Under the pieces are notes generated by a model that searched no databases, was not told the origin of the DNA, and was given only the letters and a program-made list of their open reading frames with translations. Both the position numbers and the translations under genes were made by a program. DNA of 64,000 nucleotides from Paracoccus caeni (GTDB lineage: Bacteria; Pseudomonadota; Alphaproteobacteria; Rhodobacterales; Rhodobacteraceae): assembly GCF_016629665.1 (NCBI RefSeq), contig NZ_JAEPRQ010000009.1:97904-161903 (forward strand). The letters run 5' to 3'. Positions 1 to 7,955 of the stretch are shown piece after piece (position 1 is the stretch's first letter; every line of letters begins with the position of its first letter).

Positions 1-273
1 ATCCCCGATGCCGAGGCGCTGCCGGTAGTCTTCGATCTGTTGAAGGAAGAAGGGCTGTGCCTTGGCGGCTCTTCGGGGATCAATGTGGCGGGTGCGATCC
101 GCATGGCGCGGGACATGGGACCGGGCCATACGATTGTCACGGTCCTGTGTGACTATGGAACCCGCTATCAGACGAAGCTGTTCAACCCCGAATTCCTGCG
201 GGCCAAGGGGTTGCCGGTTCCCGACTGGCTGACCCGGTCCGCGCCCGAACTGCCGGAAGTCTTCGAAGGCTAG
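1..273 (+). CDS. cysK: Cysteine synthase, C-terminal part (partial)
   Basis: The reading frame is open from base 1 and ends at a TAG. It encodes about 90 residues of the C-terminal part of a PLP-dependent cysteine synthase, which makes cysteine from O-acetylserine and sulfide. The visible motif is GGSSGIN, a glycine/serine-rich loop of the fold-type II PLP enzymes, followed by a helix and the segment VTVLCDYGTRYQTKLFNPEF typical of the CysK/cystathionine beta-synthase group. The N-terminal part with the PLP lysine lies outside the window. The next gene begins 7 bases after the stop, so the two may be co-transcribed. The enzyme class is clear; the exact subgroup (CysK, CysM or a long Rhodobacteraceae variant) cannot be settled from this fragment. 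Confidence 0.85.
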   Translation: MPDAEALPVVFDLLKEEGLCLGGSSGINVAGAIRMARDMGPGHTIVTVLCDYGTRYQTKLFNPEFLRAKGLPVPDWLTRSAPELPEVFEG

Positions 274-280
274 ATAACAC

Positions 281-2689
281 ATGCTACGTGCCCTGCTGGC
301 GGTTCTGCTGACCGTCTTTACCCTGCTGGTGACCCCTGTCGTCGCGCAGGAAAGCCAAGCGCTTGATTACGACGCCTGGAACCGTGTCTCCGAACGGGCC
401 GAGAGGCTGCTGGATGGCGGCGATGCCAGTGACGAGGCTTTGTCCAGCACGCGCGATGCGCTGGTCCAGTGGCGGGGCCGATTCCAGGACGGGCAGAACG
501 TCAATGGCGACCGCATCGGGGCCATTCGCCAGCAGATCGAGGCGCTTGGCCCGCCGCCGGCGGAAGGCGCCTCCGAGGACGAGGAAATCGCCAATCGCCG
601 GGGCGAGCTGAACAAACAGCTATCCGAGCTGCAGTCGCCACGGCTGGCGGCGGTCGAGGCGCTGAGTCAGGTCAATTCGCTGATCGGCCGTCTGGACGAG
701 GAACGGGCCGAGCGTCAGGCGCAGGAAATGGCGCGGCTGGCGCCGTCGCCTCTGCTGCCCTCAAGCTGGTCCGAGGCGGGCAAGACCGGGCTGGAACTGG
801 CCGAGGGGTTTGGCAAGGAACTGGTCTCGACCGAAGAGCGCGAACAGAAATGGCAGGGATTGCGTGAACGGCTTCCCGCTGCTTTGGCCTATATCATCGG
901 CGCGCTGGCGCTGCTGACGCTGGGCCGCCGCTGGATCGGGTCGCTGCCGTCGCGGCTGTCGGCACGGGCGACCGATCATTCGCGGGCGGTGGTGGCGTTC
1001 ATCACCTCGCTGGGCCAGATCGCCATTCCGATGCTGGGTGTGTTCCTGCTGATCCGTGGTCTGAAGGAAACCGCGCTGCCCGGACCGTGGACGACGCCGC
1101 TGCTGGACGTGGTGCCGCAGGCGGCGGTGATCCTGTTCTCGGGGCTGTGGCTGGGGCGGACGCTGTTCCCGCGTCGGGCGATTGCCTATGACACGTTGCA
1201 GATGCGCGAGGCTGACCGCAACAAGGCGCGGCGGATGACCATCCTGCTGTCGGTCACCTATGCCGTCCATTACATTCTGGCCTATGCGATCCTGCCCCCC
1301 GCCGGGATCTATCAGCTTCACGGCGCGTCGCAGGACCGGGTGCCGCTGGAAATCACGGAAGCGTCGGCCTCGGTCTGGCATTTCGCGCTGATCCTGGTGG
1401 CCGGGCTGGCGCTGTTCCGGCTGGGAACGGTGCTGCGGGCGCTGGTCAAGCGTGACGATGCAAGCGCGCTGCCGCTGCGCCACCGAATTCTGTCATGGGC
1501 GGGGATGCTGACGCGGATCGTCATCGTCATCGCGCTGCTGTTCGCGGCGACCGGGTTTATCAATCTGGGCAATCTGTTCACATGGCCATGGGCGCTGTCG
1601 ATCGCGCTGATCGGTGTGCTGATCCTGCTGCAGGATTTCACCGCCGATCTGTTCAGCATGCTGAAGCGCGGCGAAGAGGGCGCGCGGGACGGGTTGATCC
1701 CGCTGCTGATCGGCTTCCTGCTGGTGCTGCTGTCGATCCCGCTGTTCATGGTCATCTGGGGCTCGACCGGCACCGACCTGAGCGAGCTGTGGACCCGAAT
1801 CCAGACCGGGATGAGCTTTGGCGGCATCCGGTTGTCGCCGGGATCGGTGCTGACCTTCGTGGTCGTCTTTACCATCGGCTATATGCTGACGCGCGGGATT
1901 CAGGGTGGCCTGAAAAATTCGATCCTGCCGAAAACCCGGATCGATGCAGGCGGGCAGAACGCGGTGGTTTCGGGTGTCGGCTATGTGGGGATTTTCCTTG
2001 CCGGTCTGATGGCGGTCACCTCGGCGGGGATCGATCTGTCGTCGATCGCCATCGTCGCCGGTGCCCTGTCGGTCGGTATCGGTTTCGGCCTGCAGAATAT
2101 CGTGTCGAACTTTGTCTCCGGGATCATCCTGCTGATCGAGCGTCCGGTCAGCGTCGGCGACTGGATCGATGCGGGCGGGCAGCAGGGGATCGTCAAGCGG
2201 ATCTCGGTCCGCTCGACCGAGATCGAGACCTTCGACCGGACCGAGGTGATCGTTCCGAACAGCGATTTGATCTCGCAGCCGGTGACGAACTGGACCCGGC
2301 ACAGCAAGATCGGGCGGATCATCATTCCGGTGGGCGTCAGCTATGATGCCGATACGCGGAAGGTGGCGCAGATACTGCGCGACATCATCGAGGATCAGCC
2401 GCTGGTGACCATTGATCCGGCGCCATCGGTGCTGTTCCGGGGGATCTCGGTCGATACGCTGAATTTCGAGATCCGGGCGTTCCTGTCCGATATCGGCTCG
2501 GGGCTGGGCGTTACCTCCGAGGTCTATCACCAGATCGTCGAGCGGTTCAAAGCCGAGGGGATCGGCGTGCCGTTCACCACCCGCGACAACTGGTCGAAAG
2601 CGGCGGATCTGCCGGAAGCGGGCGAGCATGGTCCGGCGGACCCGACCGCGCCGGAGTTTCGTCAGGATGAGGCCGACGACGGGCGGTAG
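281..2689 (+). CDS. DUF3772 / MscS-type mechanosensitive ion channel
   Basis: An 802-residue inner-membrane protein. Residues 1-23 form a signal peptide ending in an Ala-x-Ala-like region. About 25-190 is a charged, helical periplasmic DUF3772-like segment. About 200-560 holds a series of hydrophobic segments. Around residues 585-640 is the MscS core, with the glycine/alanine-rich pore helix and the segment VGIGFGLQNIVSNFVSG, followed by the cytoplasmic beta domain (ERPVSVGDWI, TEVIVPNSDLIS). Large MscK-like channels open under membrane tension and release solutes during osmotic downshock. The C-terminus is an acidic, proline-rich tail. ATG at 281 is chosen because it gives the signal peptide directly. 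It starts 7 bases after the upstream cysteine synthase, but no functional link is known. Confidence 0.9.
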   Translation: MLRALLAVLLTVFTLLVTPVVAQESQALDYDAWNRVSERAERLLDGGDASDEALSSTRDALVQWRGRFQDGQNVNGDRIGAIRQQIEALGPPPAEGASEDEEIANRRGELNKQLSELQSPRLAAVEALSQVNSLIGRLDEERAERQAQEMARLAPSPLLPSSWSEAGKTGLELAEGFGKELVSTEEREQKWQGLRERLPAALAYIIGALALLTLGRRWIGSLPSRLSARATDHSRAVVAFITSLGQIAIPMLGVFLLIRGLKETALPGPWTTPLLDVVPQAAVILFSGLWLGRTLFPRRAIAYDTLQMREADRNKARRMTILLSVTYAVHYILAYAILPPAGIYQLHGASQDRVPLEITEASASVWHFALILVAGLALFRLGTVLRALVKRDDASALPLRHRILSWAGMLTRIVIVIALLFAATGFINLGNLFTWPWALSIALIGVLILLQDFTADLFSMLKRGEEGARDGLIPLLIGFLLVLLSIPLFMVIWGSTGTDLSELWTRIQTGMSFGGIRLSPGSVLTFVVVFTIGYMLTRGIQGGLKNSILPKTRIDAGGQNAVVSGVGYVGIFLAGLMAVTSAGIDLSSIAIVAGALSVGIGFGLQNIVSNFVSGIILLIERPVSVGDWIDAGGQQGIVKRISVRSTEIETFDRTEVIVPNSDLISQPVTNWTRHSKIGRIIIPVGVSYDADTRKVAQILRDIIEDQPLVTIDPAPSVLFRGISVDTLNFEIRAFLSDIGSGLGVTSEVYHQIVERFKAEGIGVPFTTRDNWSKAADLPEAGEHGPADPTAPEFRQDEADDGR

Positions 2690-2708
2690 TGCGCGGAACG
2701 TGGGGCGC

Positions 2709-2736
2709 GGTGCGTGCGGAGCACGCACCCTACGGG
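2709..2736. repeat. Intergenic palindromic repeat, copy 1
   Basis: A perfect inverted repeat, GTGCGTGC-GGA-GCACGCAC, followed by CCTACGGG. The same 28 bases recur at 7907-7934. Its position just after a gene and its dispersal suggest a REP-like element or a small structured terminator. It is not coding, although frames through it give the recurrent peptide RAEHAPYG. Confidence 0.75.
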
Positions 2737-2878
2737 ATCTCGTGGGCTTTTGGGGCGGCGTTTTGGTTGCAGGATTTGACAAAGCGAAATTCGCACCGCA
2801 GGCTGAGGCGGGGCGGGCTTTGTGGATGGTGCGTGTCTCTCGTGCCGGGTTTGCCCGCGAATAGGGGAGAAGATTGCC

Positions 2879-3328
2879 ATGAAACTGTCCGACATGTTCT
2901 CTACTCTGGCCGAGAACGCCCGCAATTTCGAACAGCGTGCGACCGAATGGCAGAGCGAGATGACCTCGCGCAATGAAGATATGATGGCCGGGGCGCGCAA
3001 ATGGCAGGAAACTGCGTTGCAGCGTCAGGAAGAGGTCAACAAACAGGTTCGCACCTATTTCGAGGATGCGGGCGAGAATGTCCGCAGCCAATGGCAGACC
3101 ATGCAAACCGCGTGGGAGGACCAGTTCCAGCAGATGCGCGAAAAGGGCGAGGAAATGCGGGCCTCGGCGCTGAAGAGCGGGCATTTCCCGGACTGGGCAG
3201 AAGCCTATGCCGCGCAGATGGTGGCCTTTGCCCAGAAGATGCAGGACGAGGCCGCGAATGCGATTGCGGCTGCGACCGAGGCTCGGGGTAGCTCTGGCTC
3301 GGGCGGGTCGAAGACCAAGAAGGGCTGA
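2879..3328 (+). CDS. Small helical coiled-coil protein, phasin-like (paralog 1)
   Basis: A 149-residue, highly charged, almost entirely alpha-helical protein with no signal peptide or membrane segment. It begins MKLSDMFSTLAENARNFEQ. The end is a Ser/Gly/Lys-rich tail. The ATG at 2879 is chosen over an upstream in-frame ATG at 2822 because AGGGGAGA lies 8-15 bases before it and because the paralog 3428-3868 begins with the same MKLSDM. The two proteins share the layout of an N-terminal helix, a central Gln/Glu-rich coiled coil and a conserved DW(A/S)EAYAAxMVA(F/Y)AQ segment. The amphipathic helices resemble phasins or apolipoprotein-like proteins, but no family is certain and no function is claimed. 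Confidence 0.8.
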   Translation: MKLSDMFSTLAENARNFEQRATEWQSEMTSRNEDMMAGARKWQETALQRQEEVNKQVRTYFEDAGENVRSQWQTMQTAWEDQFQQMREKGEEMRASALKSGHFPDWAEAYAAQMVAFAQKMQDEAANAIAAATEARGSSGSGGSKTKKG

Positions 3329-3427
3329 GCCTTTTTCAGTAAGCGGATGATTTTGACCACGGCGCTGCGGGAACGCGGCGGCGTGGTTGGAAGTTGGACA
3401 GAGTGGTTTTTCACAGGAGAGTTGCAG

Positions 3428-3868
3428 ATGAAGCTTTCGGATATGCTGGCCAATCTGGCGCGCAGCGCACAGGATTTCGAGAAACGGGCGTCGAAGTGGC
3501 AGGAAGATTTGCGCAGCCGCAATGACGAGATGAAGGCCAATGCGCAGGAATGGTGGGACAATGCCGCCGCGCGCGAGAAGGAACTGGACGCCCAGATCAA
3601 GCAGTATTTCGACGATGCCAGTGATCAGGTGAAGGCGCAGTGGTCGAAGGCCAAGACCGACTGGGACAGCGAAGTGTCCAAGATCAAGGCCAAGGGCGAA
3701 GCCTGGCGGGCGGAAGCGGACAAGCTGAGCAAGGAAGACATGGCCGACTGGTCCGAGGCCTATGCCGCGAACATGGTCGCCTATGCCCAGCAGGTGCAGG
3801 AAGAGGCGAACAAGGCCGTGGCCGCCGCCGCCGAAGCCCGCGCTGCCGCCAACGAGACTCAGGCCTGA
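3428..3868 (+). CDS. Small helical coiled-coil protein, phasin-like (paralog 2)
   Basis: A 146-residue charged helical protein, a tandem paralog of the gene at 2879. It begins MKLSDMLANLARSAQDFEK and contains DWSEAYAANMVAYAQQVQEE near the C-terminus, then an Ala-rich helix. ATG at 3428 has AGGAGA 8-13 bases upstream; an upstream in-frame start at 3347 has no such site. A hairpin terminator follows at 3891. The pair probably arose by tandem duplication. No enzymatic motif is visible, and the role is unknown; surface coating of granules or a cytoskeletal-like helical scaffold are possibilities. Confidence 0.8.
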   Translation: MKLSDMLANLARSAQDFEKRASKWQEDLRSRNDEMKANAQEWWDNAAAREKELDAQIKQYFDDASDQVKAQWSKAKTDWDSEVSKIKAKGEAWRAEADKLSKEDMADWSEAYAANMVAYAQQVQEEANKAVAAAAEARAAANETQA

Positions 3869-3890
3869 GACGCGTTTTCAGGGAATCGGG

Positions 3891-3923
3891 TGCCCGTTGC
3901 AGCATGCTGCGGCGGGCATTTTT
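3891..3923 (+). terminator. Rho-independent terminator after the helical-protein pair
   Basis: Outer stem TGCCCG/CGGGCA (3891-3896 and 3913-3918) encloses the palindrome GCAGCATGCTGC and is followed by five T (3919-3923). It sits 22 bases after the stop of the gene at 3428 and separates it from the GTA cluster. Confidence 0.75.
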
Positions 3924-4177
3924 CATGGCCTGGCGGCGGTGATTCCGGGGTGTTGCGCAATGCGTGCGCTGCGGGTGTTGCGTGGATTAAGGCTTTGTTC
4001 GGTAAGGGTAATAAAAGCTGAACGGCGCAATTTACGGTTTATTCTTTGACTTGGCGAACGCCCCGAAGTAGAAATTAGACATGCTGGGAGAGGTGGGCAA
4101 GCGGCCGGGGTAAGACCCTTGGGCCGCTTTATCATTTCTGGCTCGTGCGGACAGGACACGAGGCGGGGCAGTTCTTG
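3924..4177 (+). promoter_or_regulatory. GTA cluster leader with a strong hairpin at 4099-4129
   Basis: This 254-base gap between a terminator and the first GTA gene must hold the promoter of the GTA operon. Part of it (about 4000-4080) is AT-richer than its surroundings. A hairpin at 4099-4129 has perfect arms AAGCGGCC/GGCCGCTT and an inner GGG/CCC pairing, ends in TTTATCATTT and lies 48 bases before the start at 4178. It looks like a weak terminator or attenuator within the leader. No CtrA full site (TTAA-N7-TTAA) was recognised. Confidence 0.45.
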
Positions 4178-4576
4178 ATGAATGATATGGAATGGGGTGC
4201 TTCCGGCGATGCCGAGGGGCCGTTTTTGGCTGGTCAGCAGGAGGCGCAGCCGAAGCGGGTCGCGGTGGATCCTGAAGAGGAGATGGCCGTCGTCCACGGG
4301 TTGTTCTGGTCCTATGTGCAGGACTTCGAGCGGCACCGGGGAGTGATGGAGGCGAGGATCGACGGGGCGATCGAGGCCGAGGATCTGAAGGCCGCTGTCA
4401 AGGCCGCAAGGGATGTTCGCGACGCGATCTCCCTGCTGTTCGAGGAAAGGAACAGAGTTGAAAAACTTCGCAGGGAGATCGCTGGCGGGGTCGGAGGCGG
4501 TGCGCTCGACCTTGACGCGGCACGAGATGAAATCGGGCGCCGCCTGGCTTGCCTGCGCCGAGCCGCAGGAGGTTGA
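4178..4576 (+). CDS. GTA small terminase-like protein (RcGTA g1 position)
   Basis: A 132-residue acidic helical protein beginning MNDMEWGAS. The central region, about residues 30-100, is a long charged helix pair (VQDFERHRGVMEARID, EERNRVEKLRREI). It occupies the position of gene g1 in the Rhodobacter capsulatus GTA cluster, shown in that system to act as the small terminase subunit that feeds DNA to TerL. The assignment here rests on position, size and helical character, not on a strong motif. ATG at 4178 is preferred to the upstream in-frame GTG at 4145. The 3' end overlaps the terminase gene by about 120 bases if the latter starts at 4458. Confidence 0.7.
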   Translation: MNDMEWGASGDAEGPFLAGQQEAQPKRVAVDPEEEMAVVHGLFWSYVQDFERHRGVMEARIDGAIEAEDLKAAVKAARDVRDAISLLFEERNRVEKLRREIAGGVGGGALDLDAARDEIGRRLACLRRAAGG

Positions 4577-5867
4577 CGAATTTCTGGGGGGGCTGGGCGA
4601 GAATGCGTTGATGGCCTTGCCGTGGCTGTTCGAGTTCTGGGCGTTGCCGCATCAATTGCCGCCCGAGGGGGATTGGAAATCCTGGGTGATCATGGGCGGG
4701 CGCGGTGCGGGCAAGACCCGCGCCGGGTCCGAATGGGTGCGGCGGATGGTCGAGGGGGCGACCACCGCCGCACCCGGACGGTGCAGCCGGGTGGCCTTGG
4801 TGGGCGAGACCTTCGATCAGGTGCGCGAGGTGATGGTGATGGGCGAGAGCGGGATTTTGGCCTGCTCTCCGCCAGACCGGCGCCCGGTCTGGGAGGCGGG
4901 GCGGCGGCGGCTGGTCTGGGCCAATGGTGCCACCGCCACCTGCTATTCGGCGCATGAGCCAGAGGCGTTGCGCGGGCCGCAATTCGATGCGGCTTGGGTG
5001 GATGAACTGGCGAAGTGGAAGAAGGCCGAGGATACCTGGGACATGCTGCAATTCGCGCTGCGTCTGGGCGAGCATCCGCAGCAGGTCGTTACCACCACGC
5101 CGAAGAATGTCGGTGTGCTGAAGCGGATTCTGGGGAATGCGTCCACGGTTGTGACGCATGCGCCGACCGAGGCGAACCGGGCCTATCTGGCTGAAAGCTT
5201 TCTGGCCGAGGTTCAGGCGCGTTATGGCGGCACCCGGACCGGGCGGCAGGAGCTTGAGGGCGTGCTGCTGGAGGATGTCGAGGGGGCGTTGTGGACCTCA
5301 TCGGCGCTGGAGGCGTGTCGGGTCGAGGTGGCGCCGAGGCTGAGCCGGGTGGTTGTTGCGGTTGATCCGGCGGTGACTTCGGGGCGTGGAAGTGACGAAT
5401 GCGGGATCGTCGTGGCCGGGGTCGTGGCCGAGGGCGAGCCGAAGGATTGGGTCGCCTATGTGCTGGAGGATGCGACGGTCAAGGGATCGCCGGTCGAATG
5501 GGCGCGGGCGGCGATTGCGGCGATGGACCGGCACGGGGCCGAGCGGCTGGTGGCCGAGGTCAATCAGGGCGGCGATCTGGTCGAGAGCGTGATCCGGCAG
5601 GTCGATCCGCTGGTGCCGTTCCGGGCTTTGCGGGCCGGGCGCGGCAAGGGTTTGCGGGCCGAGCCGGTGGCGGCCTTGTACGAGCAGGGGCGGGTTCGGC
5701 ATCTGCGCGGGCTTGGCGCGTTGGAGGATCAGATGTGTCAGATGACGGTCGGCGGGTTTGAGGGGCGGGGTAGCCCGGACCGGCTGGATGCGTTGGTCTG
5801 GGCGCTGCATGAACTGGTGATCGAGCCGGGGGCGGGGTGGCGCAGGCCGCGGATGCGGCAGTTGTGA
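4458..5867 (+). CDS. GTA large terminase / DNA packaging ATPase-nuclease (g2)
   Basis: TerL of the GTA. It packs host DNA into the head by ATP-driven translocation and cuts it with a C-terminal nuclease. The Walker A motif GGRGAGKTRAG lies near residue 80, a Walker B-like WVDELAKW follows, and the RNase H-like nuclease domain starts near VVVAVDPAVTSGRG, whose Asp is the expected metal ligand. Length (469 residues) is normal for GTA terminases. The start is uncertain: TTG at 4458 has GAGGAAAGG 7 bases upstream, whereas ATG 4413 and ATG 4527 are also in frame. The choice affects only the N-terminus. The gene overlaps the presumed TerS gene, consistent with coupled translation. Confidence 0.9.
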   Translation: MKNFAGRSLAGSEAVRSTLTRHEMKSGAAWLACAEPQEVDEFLGGLGENALMALPWLFEFWALPHQLPPEGDWKSWVIMGGRGAGKTRAGSEWVRRMVEGATTAAPGRCSRVALVGETFDQVREVMVMGESGILACSPPDRRPVWEAGRRRLVWANGATATCYSAHEPEALRGPQFDAAWVDELAKWKKAEDTWDMLQFALRLGEHPQQVVTTTPKNVGVLKRILGNASTVVTHAPTEANRAYLAESFLAEVQARYGGTRTGRQELEGVLLEDVEGALWTSSALEACRVEVAPRLSRVVVAVDPAVTSGRGSDECGIVVAGVVAEGEPKDWVAYVLEDATVKGSPVEWARAAIAAMDRHGAERLVAEVNQGGDLVESVIRQVDPLVPFRALRAGRGKGLRAEPVAALYEQGRVRHLRGLGALEDQMCQMTVGGFEGRGSPDRLDALVWALHELVIEPGAGWRRPRMRQL

Positions 5868-5872
5868 ACGAG

Positions 5873-5920
5873 ACCGGGGCTCTGCCCCGGACCCCGGGAT
5901 ATTTGGATGAAGAAGAAGCG
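5873..5920. repeat. Intergenic GGGGCTCTGCCCC hairpin element
   Basis: Arms CCGGGGC (5874-5880) and GCCCCGG (5884-5890) enclose TCT and are followed by ACCCCGGGATATTTGGATG and a purine-rich AAGAAGAAG tract. Elements of this form are common between genes in Rhodobacteraceae (known from experience, not searched here). It lies between terL and the portal gene inside the GTA operon. Confidence 0.6.
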
Positions 5921-5970
5921 GGCCGTTCCTTTGGGGCGGCTTTTTTCTTTGGTGAGGCATGGAGGCGGGT

Positions 5971-7149
5971 ATGGCGTTCGGGTGGTTTGGGCGGGAGGCG
6001 AAGGCGGCGCCCGTCGAGGAGAGGAAGGCCAGTGCCGCAGGGCGGATCGTGGCTTTGGCGGGAGGGCGCGTGGTCTGGTCGGCGCGGGATCTGGGCAGTC
6101 TGACGCGCGGCGGGTTTGTCGGCAATCCGGTCGGGTTTCGCTGTGTGAAGCTGATCGCCGAGGCGGCGGCTGCGGTGCCGGTGGTCTGCGAGGATCGCGA
6201 GCGGCGTTATGACGTGCATCCGGTGCTGGAGCTGTTGCGGCGACCGAATGCCGGGCAGGGCCGGGCCGAGTTGTTCGAGGCCCTGTTCGGGCAGATGCTG
6301 TTGTCGGGGAACGGTTATCTGGAGGCGGCAGGGCTTTCCGGGTCGGGGTTGCCGGAGGAATTGCATGTTCTGCGCTCGGACCGGATGGCGATTGTGCCGG
6401 GGGCGGATGGCTGGCCGGTGGCCTATGAATATGCGGTCGGCGGGCGGAAGCATCGGTTCGATATGGCAGGTTCGCCCGATCCGATCTGTCATGTGAAGAG
6501 CTTTCATCCGGTTGATGACCATTACGGTTTGTCGCCGATGCAGGCGGCGGCGGTGGCGCTGGATGTGCATAACAGCGCCTCGGCCTGGTCGAAGGCGCTG
6601 CTGGATAATGCGGCGCGGCCCTCGGGGGCGATTGTCTATAAGGGCGGCGATGGGCAGGGGGTTCTGTCGCCGGATCAGTATGACCGGCTGGTCGGCGAGA
6701 TCGAGATGAACCATCAGGGCGCGCGGAATGCCGGGCGGCCGATGCTGCTGGAAGGTGGGCTTGACTGGAAGCCGATGGGATTCTCGCCCTCTGACATGGA
6801 GTTTCATGAGACCAAGATGGCGGCGGCGCGAGAGATCGCCTTGGCCTTTGGGGTGCCGCCGATGCTGCTGGGGATACCGGGGGATGCGACCTATGCGAAA
6901 TATGCCGAGGCGCATCGGGCCTTCTATCGGCTGACGGTCTTGCCCTTGGCGACGCGGGTTCTGGCCTCGGTCGCGTGGTGGTTGTCCGAGCATCTGGGCG
7001 CGGAGGTCGAGTTGCGGCCGGACCCGGATCGGGTTCCGGCGCTGGCGGAAGAGCGGGATCAGCAGTGGAAGCGGATCGGAGAGGCGCTGTTTCTGACCGA
7101 TGCGGAGAAGCGGGCCTTGCTGGGGCTGCCGCCGCTTGAGGGGGCGTGA
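5971..7149 (+). CDS. GTA portal protein (g3), HK97-type
   Basis: A 392-residue portal protein that forms the dodecameric channel at the head vertex for DNA entry and exit. It begins MAFGWFGREAKAAPVEE. Recognisable segments include NPVGFRCVKLIAEAAAAVPV, the HPVLELLRRPN region, and AREIALAFGVPPMLLGIPGD near residue 290, which is diagnostic of the HK97 portal family. ATG at 5971 is preferred because GGAGG lies 5-9 bases before it; an ATG at 5959 overlaps that ribosome site. The stop TGA overlaps the next gene's ATG (TGATGG), indicating translational coupling. Confidence 0.92.
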   Translation: MAFGWFGREAKAAPVEERKASAAGRIVALAGGRVVWSARDLGSLTRGGFVGNPVGFRCVKLIAEAAAAVPVVCEDRERRYDVHPVLELLRRPNAGQGRAELFEALFGQMLLSGNGYLEAAGLSGSGLPEELHVLRSDRMAIVPGADGWPVAYEYAVGGRKHRFDMAGSPDPICHVKSFHPVDDHYGLSPMQAAAVALDVHNSASAWSKALLDNAARPSGAIVYKGGDGQGVLSPDQYDRLVGEIEMNHQGARNAGRPMLLEGGLDWKPMGFSPSDMEFHETKMAAAREIALAFGVPPMLLGIPGDATYAKYAEAHRAFYRLTVLPLATRVLASVAWWLSEHLGAEVELRPDPDRVPALAEERDQQWKRIGEALFLTDAEKRALLGLPPLEGA

Positions 7150-7373
7150 TGGAGGGGTCGCGGTTTCAGGGCCAGTGGCATGACCAGCGGTTCGAGGCGC
7201 AGGAGCGGATCATGGCGCTGCAATTCGGCGCGGTCGAAAAGCGGCTGGAGCGGATCGAGGCGCTGATGGAGGGGTTGGAGCGGCGCTTGTGGATGACGGT
7301 TTACGGCGTGGTTGCCGTGATCCTGACGCAGGCGGTGCAGGGTATTCTGGAATATGCGCCGAAAGGGGGCTGA
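7149..7373 (+). CDS. Small GTA membrane-anchored coiled-coil protein (g3.5)
   Basis: A 74-residue protein: about 45 residues of charged coiled coil (VEKRLERIEALMEGLERRL) followed by one hydrophobic segment (MTVYGVVAVILTQAVQGIL). Its position between portal and protease matches the small ORF g3.5 of RcGTA. ATG 7149 overlaps the portal stop; GTG 7146 is an in-frame alternative. The coil-plus-membrane layout is clear, but its role in particle assembly is not known. Confidence 0.75.
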   Translation: MEGSRFQGQWHDQRFEAQERIMALQFGAVEKRLERIEALMEGLERRLWMTVYGVVAVILTQAVQGILEYAPKGG

Positions 7374-7374
7374 G

Positions 7375-7902
7375 ATGGTTCCGGGTCTGGAAGTGAAGTT
7401 CGCGGGCGGCAGTCTTGCCTTGGGCGAGGGGCTGGCGGTCGAGGGTTATGCGAGCCTGTTCGGGCTGGTCGATCAGGGCGGCGATGCGGTCATGCCGGGG
7501 GCGTTTGCCGCGTCCTTGGCGCGGCTGGCGGCGAAGGGGGATCGGGTGCGGATGCTGTGGCAGCACGATCCGGCGCGGCCCATCGGTGTCTGGGACGAAA
7601 TCCGCGAGGACGGCAAGGGGTTGTGGGTCAAGGGGCGCCTGCTGCCCGAGGTGGCGCAGGCGCGCGAGGCTGCGGCGCTGCTTGAGGCCGGGGCGATCGA
7701 TGGGTTGTCGATCGGCTATCGCACGGTCCGGGCCGAGAAGGATCGGAAGGGCCGCCGGATGCTGGCCGAGGTGGAGTTGTGGGAGGTGTCGCTGGTCACC
7801 TTTCCGATGCTGCCCGAGGCAAAGGTGGGCCGGAAAGAGGCCGATGATCTGCGCGAGGTGGCGGCGGTGTTTCAGGAGGCTGCGGCGGCTTTGCGGGGGT
7901 GA
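7375..7902 (+). CDS. GTA prohead protease (g4), HK97 family (U35)
   Basis: A 175-residue serine protease of the HK97 prohead family, which trims the capsid protein N-terminus and scaffold during head maturation. The signature features are EGYASLFGLVDQGGDAVMPG at the N-terminus, MLWQHDPARPIG containing the catalytic His near residue 65, and GLSIGYRT with the catalytic Ser near residue 118, followed by ELWEVSLVTFPMLPEA. ATG at 7375 follows AAAGGGGG and is chosen over a start at 7354. Length is normal for the family. Confidence 0.92.
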   Translation: MVPGLEVKFAGGSLALGEGLAVEGYASLFGLVDQGGDAVMPGAFAASLARLAAKGDRVRMLWQHDPARPIGVWDEIREDGKGLWVKGRLLPEVAQAREAAALLEAGAIDGLSIGYRTVRAEKDRKGRRMLAEVELWEVSLVTFPMLPEAKVGRKEADDLREVAAVFQEAAAALRG

Positions 7903-7906
7903 GGGC

Positions 7907-7934
7907 GGTGCGTGCGGAGCACGCACCCTACGGG
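7907..7934. repeat. Intergenic palindromic repeat, copy 2
   Basis: Identical over 28 bases to 2709-2736: inverted repeat GTGCGTGC-GGA-GCACGCAC followed by CCTACGGG. It lies between the protease stop and the capsid gene's ribosome site, and is followed here by TTTTT, so it could act as a transcription-attenuating or mRNA-processing hairpin just before the most highly expressed head gene. Confidence 0.75.
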
Positions 7935-7955
7935 GTTTTTCGTGAGGAGTGGGGA

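Noticed and set aside
1493..3184. 563-residue - strand ORF opposite the mechanosensitive channel
   Set aside because: Antisense shadow; composition is Arg/Pro/Asp/His rich with no recognisable fold and it spans two genes and the palindromic repeat.
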